Source: Heliocidaris erythrogramma (taxonomy: Eukaryota; Echinodermata; Echinoidea; Camarodonta; Echinometridae). Taken from it: 64,000 nucleotides of DNA. The notes beneath the pieces were generated by a model. It ran no database searches. It saw nothing but the letters and a program-made list of their open reading frames with translations, and was not told where the DNA came from. Position 1 is the first letter of the stretch. Every line of letters begins with the position of its first letter. Positions 1 to 21,200 of the stretch are shown here, one piece after another. The position numbers were made by a program, and so were the translations under genes. The stretch spans positions 16,089,880 through 16,153,879 of the forward strand of contig CM046855.1 in the NCBI GenBank assembly GCA_025617745.1, in the 5' to 3' direction.

Positions 1-402
1 TCTGTGAGAACGCAAGGAAAACATTGCCAATATGTATTAACTAAATCATTCATTGGCAACATCTATCATCACGACAAAAGATGATTATGCAAGGCAGGCT
101 TGATGAAAAGAAGAGAGAGAAGACCCAGAACAAGACTAACTGACAAAGACCCAACACAGTACTCCTTCCTGAAATGTTGCAGTAGATTATCAATCTGCCA
201 AAGCAGTCTATCAACAAAGAATAAGGCATCAACCACAGCAACAACAGTACATAAAATAGTGAATTTAAATAGTGAGATCTGCTTCTTTGTTATCTTTGTT
301 ATGCTCCAGAAACCCTTTTGAGTGTGGAGATTAAAACAGACCCAAAGGCATAGACAGAAACACTGTAAATAATAAAAAATGTAAAAGAATTGAAAGGCTT
401 AC

Positions 403-8334
<7,932 letters not shown>

Positions 8335-8520
8335 TTCACAGATATCAACTTAGATAGTCAGAAAATGTTTGAGTGTCTCTGAGTAACCGGTGGCACTGTA
8401 TAATTATTAGGCTAGGTTTGTTATGAACTTCGCGGGGAATGAACCACGTGTATCAAAGCTGGCGCGAAACTTTGACTTCCGGGAGTCAGAGACAATTGTC
8501 ATTTCTCTCAAATAAAAATA
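8335..8520 (-). promoter_or_regulatory. MCM5 promoter with E2F, ETS and E-box motifs
   Basis: Directly upstream of the MCM5 start codon. It holds TGGCGCGAAA at 8460-8469, whose reverse complement TTTCGCGCCA fits the E2F consensus TTTSSCGC. ETS-type ACTTCCGG lies at 8475-8482, and a perfect CACGTG E-box at 8445-8450. MCM genes are classic E2F targets at G1/S, so the motif and gene agree. Motifs are seen in the sequence; function is inferred. Confidence 0.6.
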
Positions 8521-10345
8521 CGTATCAGGCGTACCCAACTTAGGAAAATATCATAGATTGGTCTGAAGCGTCTGCCCTGGATTGATACAATATTTTTAGG
8601 AGATGAGGGATTTTTATTTCAAAAGTTATTTTATTTTAGCAGCAGGAATACAAACTTACAAATAAATTGCGGTATATTTTTTTTATTTAATTTTACAATA
8701 TGAAATTAGGATCTACACTAGATGATATTCAAAATTGTTTTATGAGAATCCCTCAATTTCAAAACATAAATAGTTACCGATAAATAAAATAGAACCTCCC
8801 GATACGGGCCAGTTGTTTTCACAGCTATTTTTTATACGTACAATGGGTAAAATTTAATTTGTCTATGGCCAAAGAGTTTAAATACGAAGAGTGCTCAGTC
8901 CCGAAATAAAGCACGCGTATACATTGTGGTACATGTCCATCGGCCCAGAGGGAAAGGTTATAGTCTTAATCAAGATGTTTGTATTTTTTATTTTCTTTAT
9001 TTTTTCCTCTTTTTCTGGACATCGCTTTTGGTAAAGCAGTAACTAAAGGGCATAATCTTGATATTGTCCCTTCAAAAACAAACGTATGTCCCAAAACAGA
9101 TAGGAATCAACTCTAACTGCACCAAGGGGAGAGGGAGAGAGTTGGGGGAGGGGGGGGGGGGGGGCCTAGGACTCGGATGTTTGTATTTTTGTTATTTGCT
9201 GTGAAATTTATTATAAGCTCTATATGAGCAAACACTGCGATATCTGATGGGAATTTTAAAAATAATAAAATGCTATCTTTATTTTTGTATTAAATCGGAA
9301 TATTTCGTTTGATATGATTTATGGAAATTATAGGGATTATAGACCTGTAATGTAACTTTTTTAGCCTTCTTCTTTTAAAAGTCAAGACAGAAAAGGCTTT
9401 AATAAAATGACATATGTGTGCGAGCAATTCCTTATATAAGAGTGGCGTATCCAAGATTATCTTATTTTTATTGGTAGCGTATCCAGGAATGCACGTGCCC
9501 CTACATCGAAAGAAAGGAAATGTGTACCCCCTCCCCCGCACAGAAAGAATCTGAGAACTCTGATCATTTTTTTTCCTTGCTTGTCCTAAAATTCAAAATA
9601 GAATGCATCTGATGATTTTTAGTTCGTCAGGCGTGAGCCTCCCCCTCCCAATGCATTCCTGGATACGCCACCAATTATAACATACGGTAAGTTATTTGTA
9701 ATATTCTGCTGTACAAATTTGAGACGACAGGCGAAGAAAACAGTATAGGGGCTTGCTCCGAAACCATCACCAACGCAATAGGGCCTATACCGATTGTACA
9801 AAAAAAAAGGGGGGGGGGGGGGGAATGGCCTCCGTGTTTTGAATTAGCAGCTGATGATATAATTTATTACCAGTCCTATTCTGTCTTTGTAGGAATATCC
9901 CATTACTTTTGCCCCAGCTCTCTTTCTCTCTCTCTCTCTCCACCCCCTCTCATTTTTTTAAAATCATACTCTCTTATTATCTCTTACAACCGATCTGTAA
10001 AAAATGACTCCAATAGAATTGAGGAAAAATATAAGGATCTCTTATTGCTTTTTTCCCCATGCAATCTTTCAATTTAATGAGATCGACCACCAACATTATG
10101 CACTCCTATTCTTCACATCCATGACAGAATAGCAGGGGCTGATCAAGGGGGCGGGGGCGAATCGGCCGCAGCCCCCTCTTTGAAACCCAAGTTGGCATAC
10201 GGGCTCTTGCCTAAAATGTTGAAAAACCCAGATCGAGCACCACATTAAGTTTGGGAGCCCACGAGGCTAACAATGTCGTTCTATTAAACCTCCAGGAAAA
10301 CCTGTAAAAAGGCCCACCCCGCAAGACTGACGTGACAGTCCGGGC
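8521..10345. other. Intergenic stretch, no gene seen
   Basis: AT-rich sequence with homopolymer G runs near 9151-9163 and 9809-9823, a CT microsatellite near 9920-9940, and two opposed fragments mentioning the same text (ATTCCTGGATACGCCACC at 9654 and the complement of its end near 9476-9490). No reading frame with family similarity was recognised on either strand. Confidence 0.5.
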
Positions 10346-10352
10346 AAGGATC

Positions 10353-10505
10353 AGTGGCGGATTTAGGGGGCTTTAAACAAAAATTGTATACCCCCTTTTA
10401 GAACCGATAACTTTTTTTTGCTTGTCAGAGAATTATGGAGGAAAACTGGACCCATAAAACCCCACCCCCTAGCTCCACTGAGCAACTTTCGGAGGGCTGG
10501 CGAGA
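10353..10505. repeat. Interspersed repeat (GTGGCGGAT family), copy 1
   Basis: It starts GTGGCGGATTTAGGGGG and contains CTTGTCAGAGAATTATGGAG and CCACTGAGCAACTTT. The same ordered motifs recur at 19461-19810 inside a COQ8A intron, which shows a dispersed family. There is no coding content. Confidence 0.55.
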
Positions 10506-10759
10506 AGAAAAAATTGAATTTTGCCTCTGGTACATTAGAAATATAATAGTGAACTGGAATTTAGTTAGAGTTTCTTCTAACCGGCTAGGCTGGGCTTGCC
10601 TTCGGGCGGACGTACGTCTGCTACATGGTCGTCTGCTATAGCGCACAATCTCATTGGATGTCGTCGATCTCACGTGATCGCTACACGCCCACATTTTAGG
10701 TCATCAATAACAAAATTCTGAATTCACGTGTAGTATGCCAAATTATTATTTTTTTGGTC

Positions 10760-12000
10760 AAAGTATGCATATTCCTGGGGATTTGTGCGGGTTTATTGGA
10801 CTCATCGAGCCTTAATACCCTTTCAGAGCTTTAAATTTCATGTAAATCACATTTTTCATATTTTCAAATAAATACTAGGGAAATTAAAATCATTTCAAAA
10901 CCCCTGTTTTCACGTTAACCTATATGGGAGCTGGAAGGCCCAAAGCATGCATATTCCCGGGGGTTTATGGGGGTTTACTGGACTCATCGATCCGTAATTA
11001 TACCATTTCCGAACCTTAAATTTCATGTAAATTACATTTTTCATAATTTCAAATAAATACTAGGGGAATTAAAATCATTTAAAAATCCCTCTTTTCATGT
11101 GTTAACCTCTCTGGAAGGGCAAAAGCATGCATATTCCCAGGGATTTATGCGGGGTTTACTGGACATATTAAGCCTTAATTATACCTATTCAGAGCTTTAA
11201 ATTTCATGTAAATCACATTTTTTACATTTTCAAATGAAAATTATGGGAATTATAATCATCCCATAATTCCTTGTTTTCGCGTGTAAACCTATATGGCAGG
11301 CGACACTTTTGTGGGGTCAAAAGCATGCATATTCCCGGGGATTTAAATGCGGGGTCTATTCGACTATAGTTGAGTCTTAATTATACATTTTCAGAGCTTT
11401 AGTTTTATTTAAAGCCCAGCGCACACCATACGATCCGACTGCGACCCGATTTTCGAACAAATTGCAGTTTGCATTAAATGTGAAAGTTTAAAAAAAGTGA
11501 AATTATCTCATTTGAAGTTCGGAATAATGATACGAAAACTAATATGGAAATTTTGGTTAACTGCAATTCTTCTGGTTAGAGTAAAGGCCAAATCGGCTTG
11601 AAATCTTAGTCGATCGAAAGACTGGTATGACGTCACTATACGATTTGGAATTGAATCCGCTTTTATTCCTTCACGGGGGCTCGCAGTAACCCGGAATTTC
11701 GATTTTAGTATTCATACTACTATTCGGAACGAATTTTGATCACGAAGATTTTTACATGTTTGAAGGTTCATATTAAATGTTATAACAACTTTTCCCAAAA
11801 TCGCATCGTAGTCAGATCGTGCAGTGTGCGCCGGGCCTAAGGCACATTTTCCAAATTTTAATTTTGGCCTGTTTTTGCGTGTTAACCTATGGGAGATGGA
11901 AGGCCAAAAGCATGCATATTCCCGGGGATTTATGCGGGGTCCCTTCCACTCTTTGAGTCTTCATTAAGCTTTTTCAGTGTCTCAAATTACATATAAGCCA
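10760..12000. repeat. Tandem satellite with a period of about 180 bp, interrupted by a MITE
   Basis: Each unit begins with CATGCATATTCCCGGGGATT, continues through a GGGTTTACTGGACTCAT-like stretch and a TTAAATTTCATGTAAATCAC block, and ends with TTTTCACGTGTTAACCTATA. Copies start near 10765, 10947, 11127, 11324 and 11911. The gap between the last two is explained by the inserted element at 11412-11838. Units differ by substitutions and short indels, so the array is not freshly amplified. Confidence 0.8.
11412..11838. mobile_element. MITE-like insertion within the satellite
   Basis: The ends AAGCCCAGCGCACACCATAC and, reverse-complemented, AGGCCCGGCGCACACTGCAC form imperfect inverted repeats of about 35 bp. 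The element interrupts one satellite unit after TTTTATTT. The roughly 400-bp interior has no long reading frame. It is non-autonomous and its superfamily is unassigned. Confidence 0.65.
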
Positions 12001-12029
12001 CATCTATATGAGGCGCCGTTTGTAAATTT

Positions 12030-12705
12030 ATTATTTAGCTCAATTATTTACATATAATTCATTATTTATCTCTTTTCTACAATTATTTATGTATAATGAC
12101 ATAAAGGATACAATTATTCATTATATAATGAATATTGTAAAATCATTATTTATGAATAATGATTTTACAATATTCATTATGTATAAATAATGAATTTTGC
12201 AGTTTCCATCATTTATAAATAATGGTTTCACAATGTTCATTATATATAAATAATGAATTGTGGAATTTCCATTATTTATAAATAATGGTTTCACAATGTT
12301 CATTATATATAAATAATGAATTGTGCAATTTTCATTATTTATAAATAATGATTTCACAAATTCATTATATATAAATAATGAATTTTTGCAGTTTCCATTA
12401 TTTATAAATAATGGTTTCACAATGTTCATTATTTATATAAATAATGAATTTTGCAATTTCAATTATTTATAAATAATGATTTCACAAATTCATTATATAT
12501 AAATAATGATTTCACAAATTCATTATATATAAATAATGAATTTTGTCATGTTTCACAATATTCAGTATATATAAATAATGGTAGTTTACATTTTCATTAT
12601 ATATAAATAATGATTTTACAATATTCATTATATATAAACAATGAATTTTGCAGTTTCCATTATTTATAAATAATGGAAACTGCAAAATTCATTATTTATA
12701 CTCTA
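12030..12705. repeat. AT-rich palindromic minisatellite
   Basis: Tandem units of about 63 bp each combine a perfect 18-bp palindrome CATTATTTATAAATAATG with a second near-palindrome TTCATTATATATAAATAATG, joined by TTTCACAATG and TTTTGCAATTTCC linkers. About ten hairpin cores are present. The minus-strand reading frame through it is a by-product of the repeat. Confidence 0.85.
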
Positions 12706-15213
12706 GGAACTATAATAATCATTCTTAAAATCCATGTTTTCACGTGTTAACCCTATATGGCAGATAACTCTGCCAAAAAGCAGGCATGATCCCAGGGATT
12801 CATAGTGGCATTTATTGACAATTAAAGGTTCAAGAAATGTTTTTTGAACTATCCATCCTATCTCTCGTGCAAAAATCGGACTTGAAAAAGATAGAGTAAG
12901 ATATGAAATATCAAGAAAAATTGAGACATCTTTTCACGTGTTATACCTATGGCGAACGTACTTTTCCGAGTCTTTTTTTAACACAGCAATTTACGCCTGT
13001 AAAATGTACGGTACTACGGAAGTAGGTGAGAGTAATCTGTCGATCCCCGTATCCGCCGCTACACCGGCCATATGCATATGTAACATCAAGTTAGATATTG
13101 CATAATTCAGCTTGACCACCGGCCATGTAGCTACTATACTAAAAGACTCTCTCCTTTAGTATCTAACTGTATCTACAGTTAGATCTACATCTGTATTGTC
13201 CTTTTTGTCCTTGCTAGTGTCAACGTTTGCCATATTAAAAACAAGATCGACTATCGCATATCGTTCGAGGATCCGGTAAGCAGGTAACAAGTTAGGCCTA
13301 GGCTAAGTTGTCAAGCTTCAACGCTGCGCGTTGGAGCTCCCTGGAGTAGGCCCTAGTAGTATAGACACTAACTGTTAGGCCTAGTACTACTAGGCTAACT
13401 GTTACTGTTAGTACTAGGGCCTAGTACTTAGTAAGTCTATAGTACTAGTACTACTACTACTACTAGTACTACTACTAGTGACAACTACACTAGGCCTAGG
13501 CCTAGTACTATTATTACAGATCACTCGAAACATATTGAATACAATATAACTCTTTTGTCTTTTTTACTTAAATTTTAGTTTCACTTTCAGTTTCACTTCG
13601 ACAAGTTGTTAGTTTATGTTACAATATATTTTTAAGAATGTAACTTATAGTTATACTCATTATAGTTATTTCAAATTCAATTTGTACGATTTAACCATAA
13701 CACTCTTTGAGTTTGACTTTGTATTTGTATTTTTGTAAAACCTTTTTATAATCACTCCAGAAAAACGAAAGGAAAGTTTTCAGAATTCAGTTTCATGTGT
13801 AGTAGCCTAGTGTAGCTGTAGCCTGTACTAGGCTAGGTAGTTCGGTGTGGATGTACCACTTGCTGTGCGGACAAAGCCATCCATATCTTGCTTTAGAAAG
13901 ACATTAGTTCAATTATTGAATACCTTTTATTTTTAAATGAATGACTGATGAAAACTTCTAAATATTAAGTATCTGATTAAACAGATATTTGATTCATTCA
14001 GTTCATTTGGTTCCATTCCCTAGGTGAGGGTTTTGTAACTTACAACTAGGCATACAAGTAACTACAAGGTATATAGACTCTATAGTGCAGTGACTTTTGG
14101 GGGTGTAAAATCGACTTACCACAACTAAGCTTCTGGCAGCAGGTCAGGAGCCTTGGCCTTGAGAACATGCACTTGCCTATTTTAGGCATCCCCGGCAGTA
14201 CATATGTTATAACCTTGCTCATTTGTGAGTGTGTTACTTTGCGGTTAAGGCTACATGTAAGATCTGTGGAAATGGGGAACCACTCTGCTCGTTAATCAGT
14301 ATGTATGCCATGTATGCTCTTGCATGCTTAGCCTAGTATGGAGGTGGAAAAGGAGACCAATTTGTGGACAAATGAAGCGCTATTTACTGCAGAGATTCTC
14401 ATTTTTGCAAATTTAGGGTCCCAAATTTAAGAACTTGTGAAAACAAGTTCGCAATGCTTGTGTGAAAATGTATCGTAAGTAGCCTGTGTTTTTCACGAAA
14501 ACAACAAGTTGCGAGAATGTCTGTGTTAGAGTTAATTTCTTGATTTTTCAAAAAGTGAAAATATAGTTAAATATTCAGAGCACTGTTTAAGAAAAGTATT
14601 TGATGAAATATCATAAAATTTGCTCCCAATAAATTTGACATCCTTAAACTTTACAAGATGAAAACCTTGGTCCTGAACAAAAAGATAAATGTTGAGTTCA
14701 ATATTAACGATCAAATATGTCAATATTTTTTTTAAACACCTACATGTAGTACTGTCTGCACAAGTTAATTTATTTGGACATGGGATCAACAATAGGAAAG
14801 GCAGATCAAGAGGCTTATAAATTTGTTTGTATGCTTGTAGTCCTGGGAAGGTCTTGATTGTACCTGCATGTCTGCTGGATTAAATTATTTGTTGTTGTTA
14901 TTTCCCTTCAGGGTCATGGGAGGTCTCTTACAATTTTTGTATGCTGAAAATTTCCTCACAGAGATCTTTAAGTATCTCTTTGTTGCTTTTCTTTTTTACC
15001 AAAGTTTAACAGAGCTCTTCTGGAACCTAGCAGAGCTAAGCCTATATTGATCTCTGCTCCCATTTATTTTTTCACCAGTTTGTTCAGGTGTGTCACTAGA
15101 CTAGCACTTTGATACTGGTAGTCCAATTTTGTTTGTGACTGATCACAACCACAGATGTTATTCAACTTTTAATTCTTTACTCAGAAATAGTGTGGAGAAT
15201 ATAGTTTATCATC
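12706..15213. other. Upstream region of COQ8A, with a CTAG/TACT-rich tract
   Basis: No coding exon was recognised. Sequence around 12940-13275 is relatively CpG-rich and ends with a good donor (CCG|GTAAGC at 13275), so it could hold a non-coding first exon and promoter of COQ8A. That is a guess. A low-complexity tract of CTAGGCCTAGTACTACTAC-type repeats occupies about 13350-13510. A splice acceptor (TTTACTCAG ending at 15183) just before the COQ8A start suggests that an upstream 5' UTR exon exists. Confidence 0.35.
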
Positions 15214-18200
15214 ATGTCTGGATCAAGACTAGGTGATGCTACCAAGGCTGCCAATGGATTCGGACTTCTGGTCAAGACTTTTGTTGATGGCCAATGCAAA
15301 GAAGTCAGCCAAGTCTGGGCCAATTCCAGTCTGAGATCAGCCGTCCAAGGCTTGCAAACCAAGACAGAAGAAAGGGTCAGTGATGCCTGGGTGAATTTTT
15401 CTAACAAGGTGAGACAAAATGTGTGTTATATTAAGAACAAGAGCTTATTGAACCACTCCCATGAGAATGTCATATGGATGATATAACTTCATTGTAAAAT
15501 GACCAAGGAGATCATCTACACCTTTAATACTGCAATTATATCTTCCAAGGAAATGGAAATTAAAATAAAGCCAGTGATCAAATCAGGATGTTACACACTT
15601 AATATGCAACTCAAGGGCTACGGAATCTTTGTATCCAGTATTGAGAATGTCCTGTGTTGCAAAATTTTATGAGAATCGTTGTTTAACCCATCGATTAGCA
15701 TGAAATTACCATGAAATTTACTTCTCGTACTATTGCACAGGATGAGAAGAATGAGGACAATTGGGAGTCCATAGTGACAAGCGATCCTGAGGAATGGGGT
15801 GATACCTTTGCAGAGTCAGCATCCCAGTTTGCTGCAGAAGACATGGCAGCAGCTCAATCCCATAAAGACACCACTCAACACAGTACATCACCTAAGAATG
15901 GCCCACAAGGAACAGCCCCCTCCAGAGGCTACCATACCTTAGCAGGCACTGCCGCTGCTAGGTATAGGTATAGGGTGCACAATGACAGTCTGACAATATT
16001 TCGGAGGTATTTCAATACTGGAGCTGTTTCAGCCGATGATATCAGGAAGACGACAAGCTCTGGGCCCAAGACACCGCCACGTAAGCCTGCAGCCAGGCCA
16101 AGAGTAAAACCTACAGTAAGTAATCTAGATTGAGCGTTGCATCAATGTTTTTGAAAATGTGCTTCAAAATTTTTTAAAGATTTTATATTTTATAATTACA
16201 TGTGTACATACAACTGGTTATCCTGTAATTTCTTGCTAAATGGAAATTATTCATGGAATTAGAGTTTCGCTCATTTGGAAGCATGTTAAAGTTTGTGTTT
16301 ATCCATACTCAGGAAATTGGTAATCTTCATCCTTAGTAATTAAGGCCAGTAATGTACTGTTATTGATGTATCATCTACCTTTAATACTTTTTTTTCTTGG
16401 GGGGGGGGGGGGGAGAGGTTAGCCTGTTTTAAAGCTGGCTGTATGATGAATGATGATATTATTTATAGTAGCGTAGGCCTTATAAATTAATATGTATTTC
16501 AAAAGATTTGCGGAAATATTGTAAAGAGCGAAATTAATAGCTCATTTGGTGAGTGAATCTGCACAGTGAATAGCACATCATTGATTGATTTTTTTTTACA
16601 GCTGAGTGCTCAGGCCAAAGAGAGATCAGTCCCAGCTTCAAGGATGAGCAGGGTTCTTAATTTTGGAGGTGAGATTAGTGATTATGATGATAATGAAAAT
16701 GTATATTGTATGTGTTAAATTAAAGGCACTTAAACATTTTCAATTAAAATTTGTAAAACTATGGATGGATCTAACTTAATATGATGCTTTAGAAATAAGG
16801 CAGTTTTTAAAGCAAAATGATGATCACTTAGTGTGATAAAAGAAAAATATTACGTCTTGTTTATTTTTTCTACATTATAAATAGTTTTTGAAAATGCACA
16901 TAGACAAAATTGTCTCTAAGGATATGTCTCTAAGGATGTGTAAATTGCATCTTTTGAAAGTGTTTTTGTGGATGTTTGTATGCATTGATCTTGCTGATTC
17001 TTCTTTTGGTTTGACATTCTGAACCCCCAAAGAGTTAGGTACATGTAGTATGGTACCTGTAAAGACTATATGATTAACATAGAGCATTAACTGAATATTA
17101 CTGCAGAATGTTTATGACTACGATTACTACCAAAGTAAGCTATCATAGTATTACCAGCTTCATGTCTCTAATACTGTGTATCTACAGTAAAACAGTTAAA
17201 TCTTCAATTTTACAGTTTACAGACTTGATTCTGAAAACTTGGTAAAATTTGAATTCAATTTCATTCCAGGTCTAGCAGCAGGAATTGGAGCTGGAGTTCT
17301 AGCGGAGAAAGTGCGAAGAGGTCTGGGGTTAGAAGAAGGTAGGCTTTGTCATCTTGTCAAGTAACATGTCGATTTTCCTAAAGAAGAAGCATTCCATTGT
17401 TCATGGAAAGAAAAACAGGCTCAGTTTCTGAAATTCTGATTTTTGTATAAGTAGGATGTTGTTAGTACTACATGTATTTCATCCTTTCCATTATTTGTTA
17501 TAAGAAAGAACAAATTTATATAATTTCCTGTCATCTTTGTAAGGTGTAGCATTTCAATGAAAACTTCTGATGCGAGTCTGTAAAGGAGAAAATGTAATTA
17601 TGAGTGTTAAGCTCTATCGAATAACACATATCTCTGCACGTATTGTTTAGTCATTACACATTCTTCTCCGTAAGGTGGTAAACTGGACTCCAGTATACTG
17701 ATGACAGAAGCCAATGCTGAGAGGATAGTAGACACACTATGCAGGGTGAGGGGAGCTGCACTCAAACTGGGTCAGATGCTTAGTATTCAAGGTATGTGAT
17801 GTTATTGCTACCATGGAGATGCTACAGTTCCTGGAGTCACCCCCTCTGTCACTTTCCTTTTGTTATTTGATTAATGTTAAATATTAGCAGTGTATTAGTA
17901 GTGGAAAGTAACTTATCTGAATAGAGTTCTTGATATTCAAAATCCATCCTCGTCTTTGCCTATTGGCAAAAGACAAATGGTGTATTCCCAAAGATTACCA
18001 AATACAGCAAGCATTATAGTGTGTTACGATTTCAAAAAATTGTAAATTTGAACCTGAATCATAGTTTGAGGCTTAATTTGTTTGACAGCAATGTATGAAC
18101 ACATAACCATTGGCGCACATGTGACTGATGTTTTATAAGTGAGAATTGATGATGATAGTAGTATTCAATGAATTCTTTATGCTGCCATTTATGTTTTAAT

Positions 18201-21200
18201 GACAATGTTTGTAAGCTGGGCCCCTATGAAAGAACTCTCATGTTTTGTTTTCTTTTCAGATAATACTCTCATTAGTCCTGAGCTCCAAAAAGTATTTGAG
18301 AGAGTAAGACAGAGTGCAGACTTTATGCCCCTATGGCAAATGGAGGTATGATAATTCATCTTCTTTTTTCTGCTTAATATTCTCTCTTCCTCCTTTCTGC
18401 ATTTTTGTGTCTACCTTTTATCTAAAAAAATTTTGTATGTTCTTTTTTTCTCGCTTTTTTCTCCTCATTTTGTTTTCTTCCTTGTAGCAGATGGAATTTT
18501 CACCATTTTATCTTTGTTAAAAAAAATAAAGAACTTTGTATGCTTAATATGAAGCATGATAACATCTGTATACTATGATCTTTAAAATTGAACAAGTTTA
18601 AATGCAGTAGCCTTAAGTTTATGACATTGCTGTTTTGAAACAATAAAAAAACTTGAAAGTAGGATACACATTATGTAAACCTAAAGTAAAAGTGGTATAT
18701 ATTATAAGAAACAAAAATTCTATCGCTTATTTATTTCAGAGAGTGCTAAAGCAGGAAATGGGAGACGATTGGAGGAGTAAAGTTGCATCCTTTGAAGATA
18801 AACCTTTTGCAGCTGCATCAATAGGTCAAGTCCATCTAGCAACAATGCATGATGGGAGGGAAGTTGCTATGAAAATTCAGGTGAGGTATTATGGGAATGT
18901 AACCCTTCATATAGCATACGTTAGCTTAAGCTATAGACGAACCAAGTTCAATATTATGAGAAGAAACTGATGTATGATCCATCTAATGTTGCATTAGACT
19001 GTGACTATAGAACATCCATCAGAATCTGAATTTACTATCTTGGTTTGCAAATCTTACAGTTTAAATTGGATAGGCAGCTAATACTTAATGAATATGTATC
19101 CTATGCAGTTTGGTTTTACAACTCTTCAAAATTTTGAAAGCATTAATTATGAAAGCACTCAGTTTCTTTTTTTTCCTCAGAATAAAATGCAGTCAAGCCC
19201 CAATATTTAGGGGGTTTAGGGGGTTTAAACCCCCCCCCCTTAGGCTGCCAAGTAAAAATTTTATGTGGCATAGAAAAACGCCATCATAATATGTCCAGAC
19301 CCACACAGTATGTTCCTATAGCACAGGACTGCTTTTTATGGTCTCCATTGCGTTAGTAGATGCCAGGAAAACATCGCTTACGGGGGTTCAAAATAGCGAG
19401 AAAAAAAACCGGCTCGCCGCTATGCGGCTTGTGGACGATGCTCTGCATCATCGTTGGGCCCATTGGCGGACCCAGGGAGACGCTGTGCCCCCCCCCCCCC
19501 CTTTTGGAAGAAGAGTATACATTTTGACCATAGACGACCCGCCATTTTCTTGATTGTGCCCCTCCCCTTTTAGAATGAAGACCTTTTTTTTTTTTTTTTT
19601 TTTTTTTCTGCTTGTCAGGGAATTATGGAGGGAAAGTGGCCCCCCATAACCCCCCCCCCCCCCCCACTGAGCGACTTTTCAAGAAGCTGCTGAGACCAAC
19701 AAAATACGGGTCTACCTTTTCCAAAAGTTGACAAACCTTCATTTGTGTGCCCCCTCTTTTCCTCAATCCTGGTCAAACCACCCCCTTGGAAAAAAGCTAG
19801 ATCCGTCCCTGCTATTGATGCAATAATTCATTTTAGAATGAAATACAAATTGTAATGTGAAGGTTGTACTTGTTTGTTTGGCATGTTTTCTTCTTTTGTG
19901 TAGTGAATTATTATTATCAATATCAAGATCTCAATTTGATGGAAACATGTCTGTGTTTGTCTTTCAATTTGATGATGTAGTATCCTGGAGTAGCCCAAGG
20001 CATTGAGAGTGATATCAACAATCTCATGATGCTTCTTAACATGTGGAATGTATTGCCTGAAGGTAAGATCTTATAATCACGTCTTAGAATACCTGCACAT
20101 TTGGCTTTATACGTCATGACCGACTGTTTGAAATTGAAAATCTGATTCTACAAACCTGGAACGAATATGATTTCATGAAGAAACAATGCACTATATTTGT
20201 ATGTATATATATGTATTCAAAATAGTGAAGAGGAGGAAAACAGAGGAAGAGGGTCAAAATTTGTATATAGTGAATGACTACTTTGAACTTATACATAGAT
20301 TGAATTTAGAGAGGCATGGAGAGAAAGAGAGAAAGAAAAATAAAAAATAAAAGAAACAGAAAGTACGGGGAAAGTTAGTGAAAAATAGTGCTAATGTCAT
20401 ATCACCTGATATAAGGAACATGTAATGCTGCTATAGAAATTAAATAAAGCCATCTGATATCTTGTTTATACATAGGTCTGTATGCTGAGAGTGCAATAGA
20501 GGTTGCTAAGAAAGAGCTTTCATGGGAAGTAGATTACATCAGAGAAGCTGAGTGCTGTGAGAAATTCAGGTAAAAACTATATTTCTGCAAAATTATAACC
20601 AAGGATGCAACTTTCTGATGCTATGTTAATTCAAGGCTATTTGGCTGTATTATTGGTAATTTTCTATTTTTGTCATTTTGTTGTAGGACACAACCTATGA
20701 ATAGTATTAATAAACTTTTTTTCATTCCTGAATGTTTACTTAATGTATTGGTTCATAAGCATTTGTATTTTGGAGGTGCCTGCTTTTTGAATTCTTATTT
20801 CTTCAATAACTAATACCATATCTTGTTTCAGCATTCCAAGTACCTCAAAATTGTGTAATTGATGTTGATGGACTTTGAATTTGTAGCTGTCTCTATAATG
20901 TTTGAGAATCGAGATTTTGCTCTGATGTTCTGCTTTTGTATGTTTTCTTTTCACAACTGATGACTGGATGAATATCCTTTCAGTTCTTATAATGAAGTGA
21001 ACTGTATATGTATATAACTGGTTAAAACAATTTCATATCCAGAGGTACTTAAGAGATTGTTTATATTTGCATGGTATGATAAACAGGCAACTGATAGAAG
21101 GGGATCCTTTCTTCGTGGTTCCTAAGGTTATACCCGAACTATCAACAAAGGAGGTCATTACAACAGAACTAGTCGATGGAATATCATTAGAGAAAGCAGA

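Noticed and set aside
1-402. C-terminal MCM5 exons at the left edge
   Set aside because: No frame on the minus strand matches the expected helicase C-terminus, so they must lie outside the window.
12121-12429. 102-codon minus-strand open frame with repeated MNIVKPLFINN-type text
   Set aside because: It is a translation of the AT-rich palindromic array; the protein repeat only mirrors the DNA repeat.
12030-12705. CRISPR array
   Set aside because: Regular repeats are present, but units are contiguous palindromes without unique spacers, in an animal genome with no cas genes.
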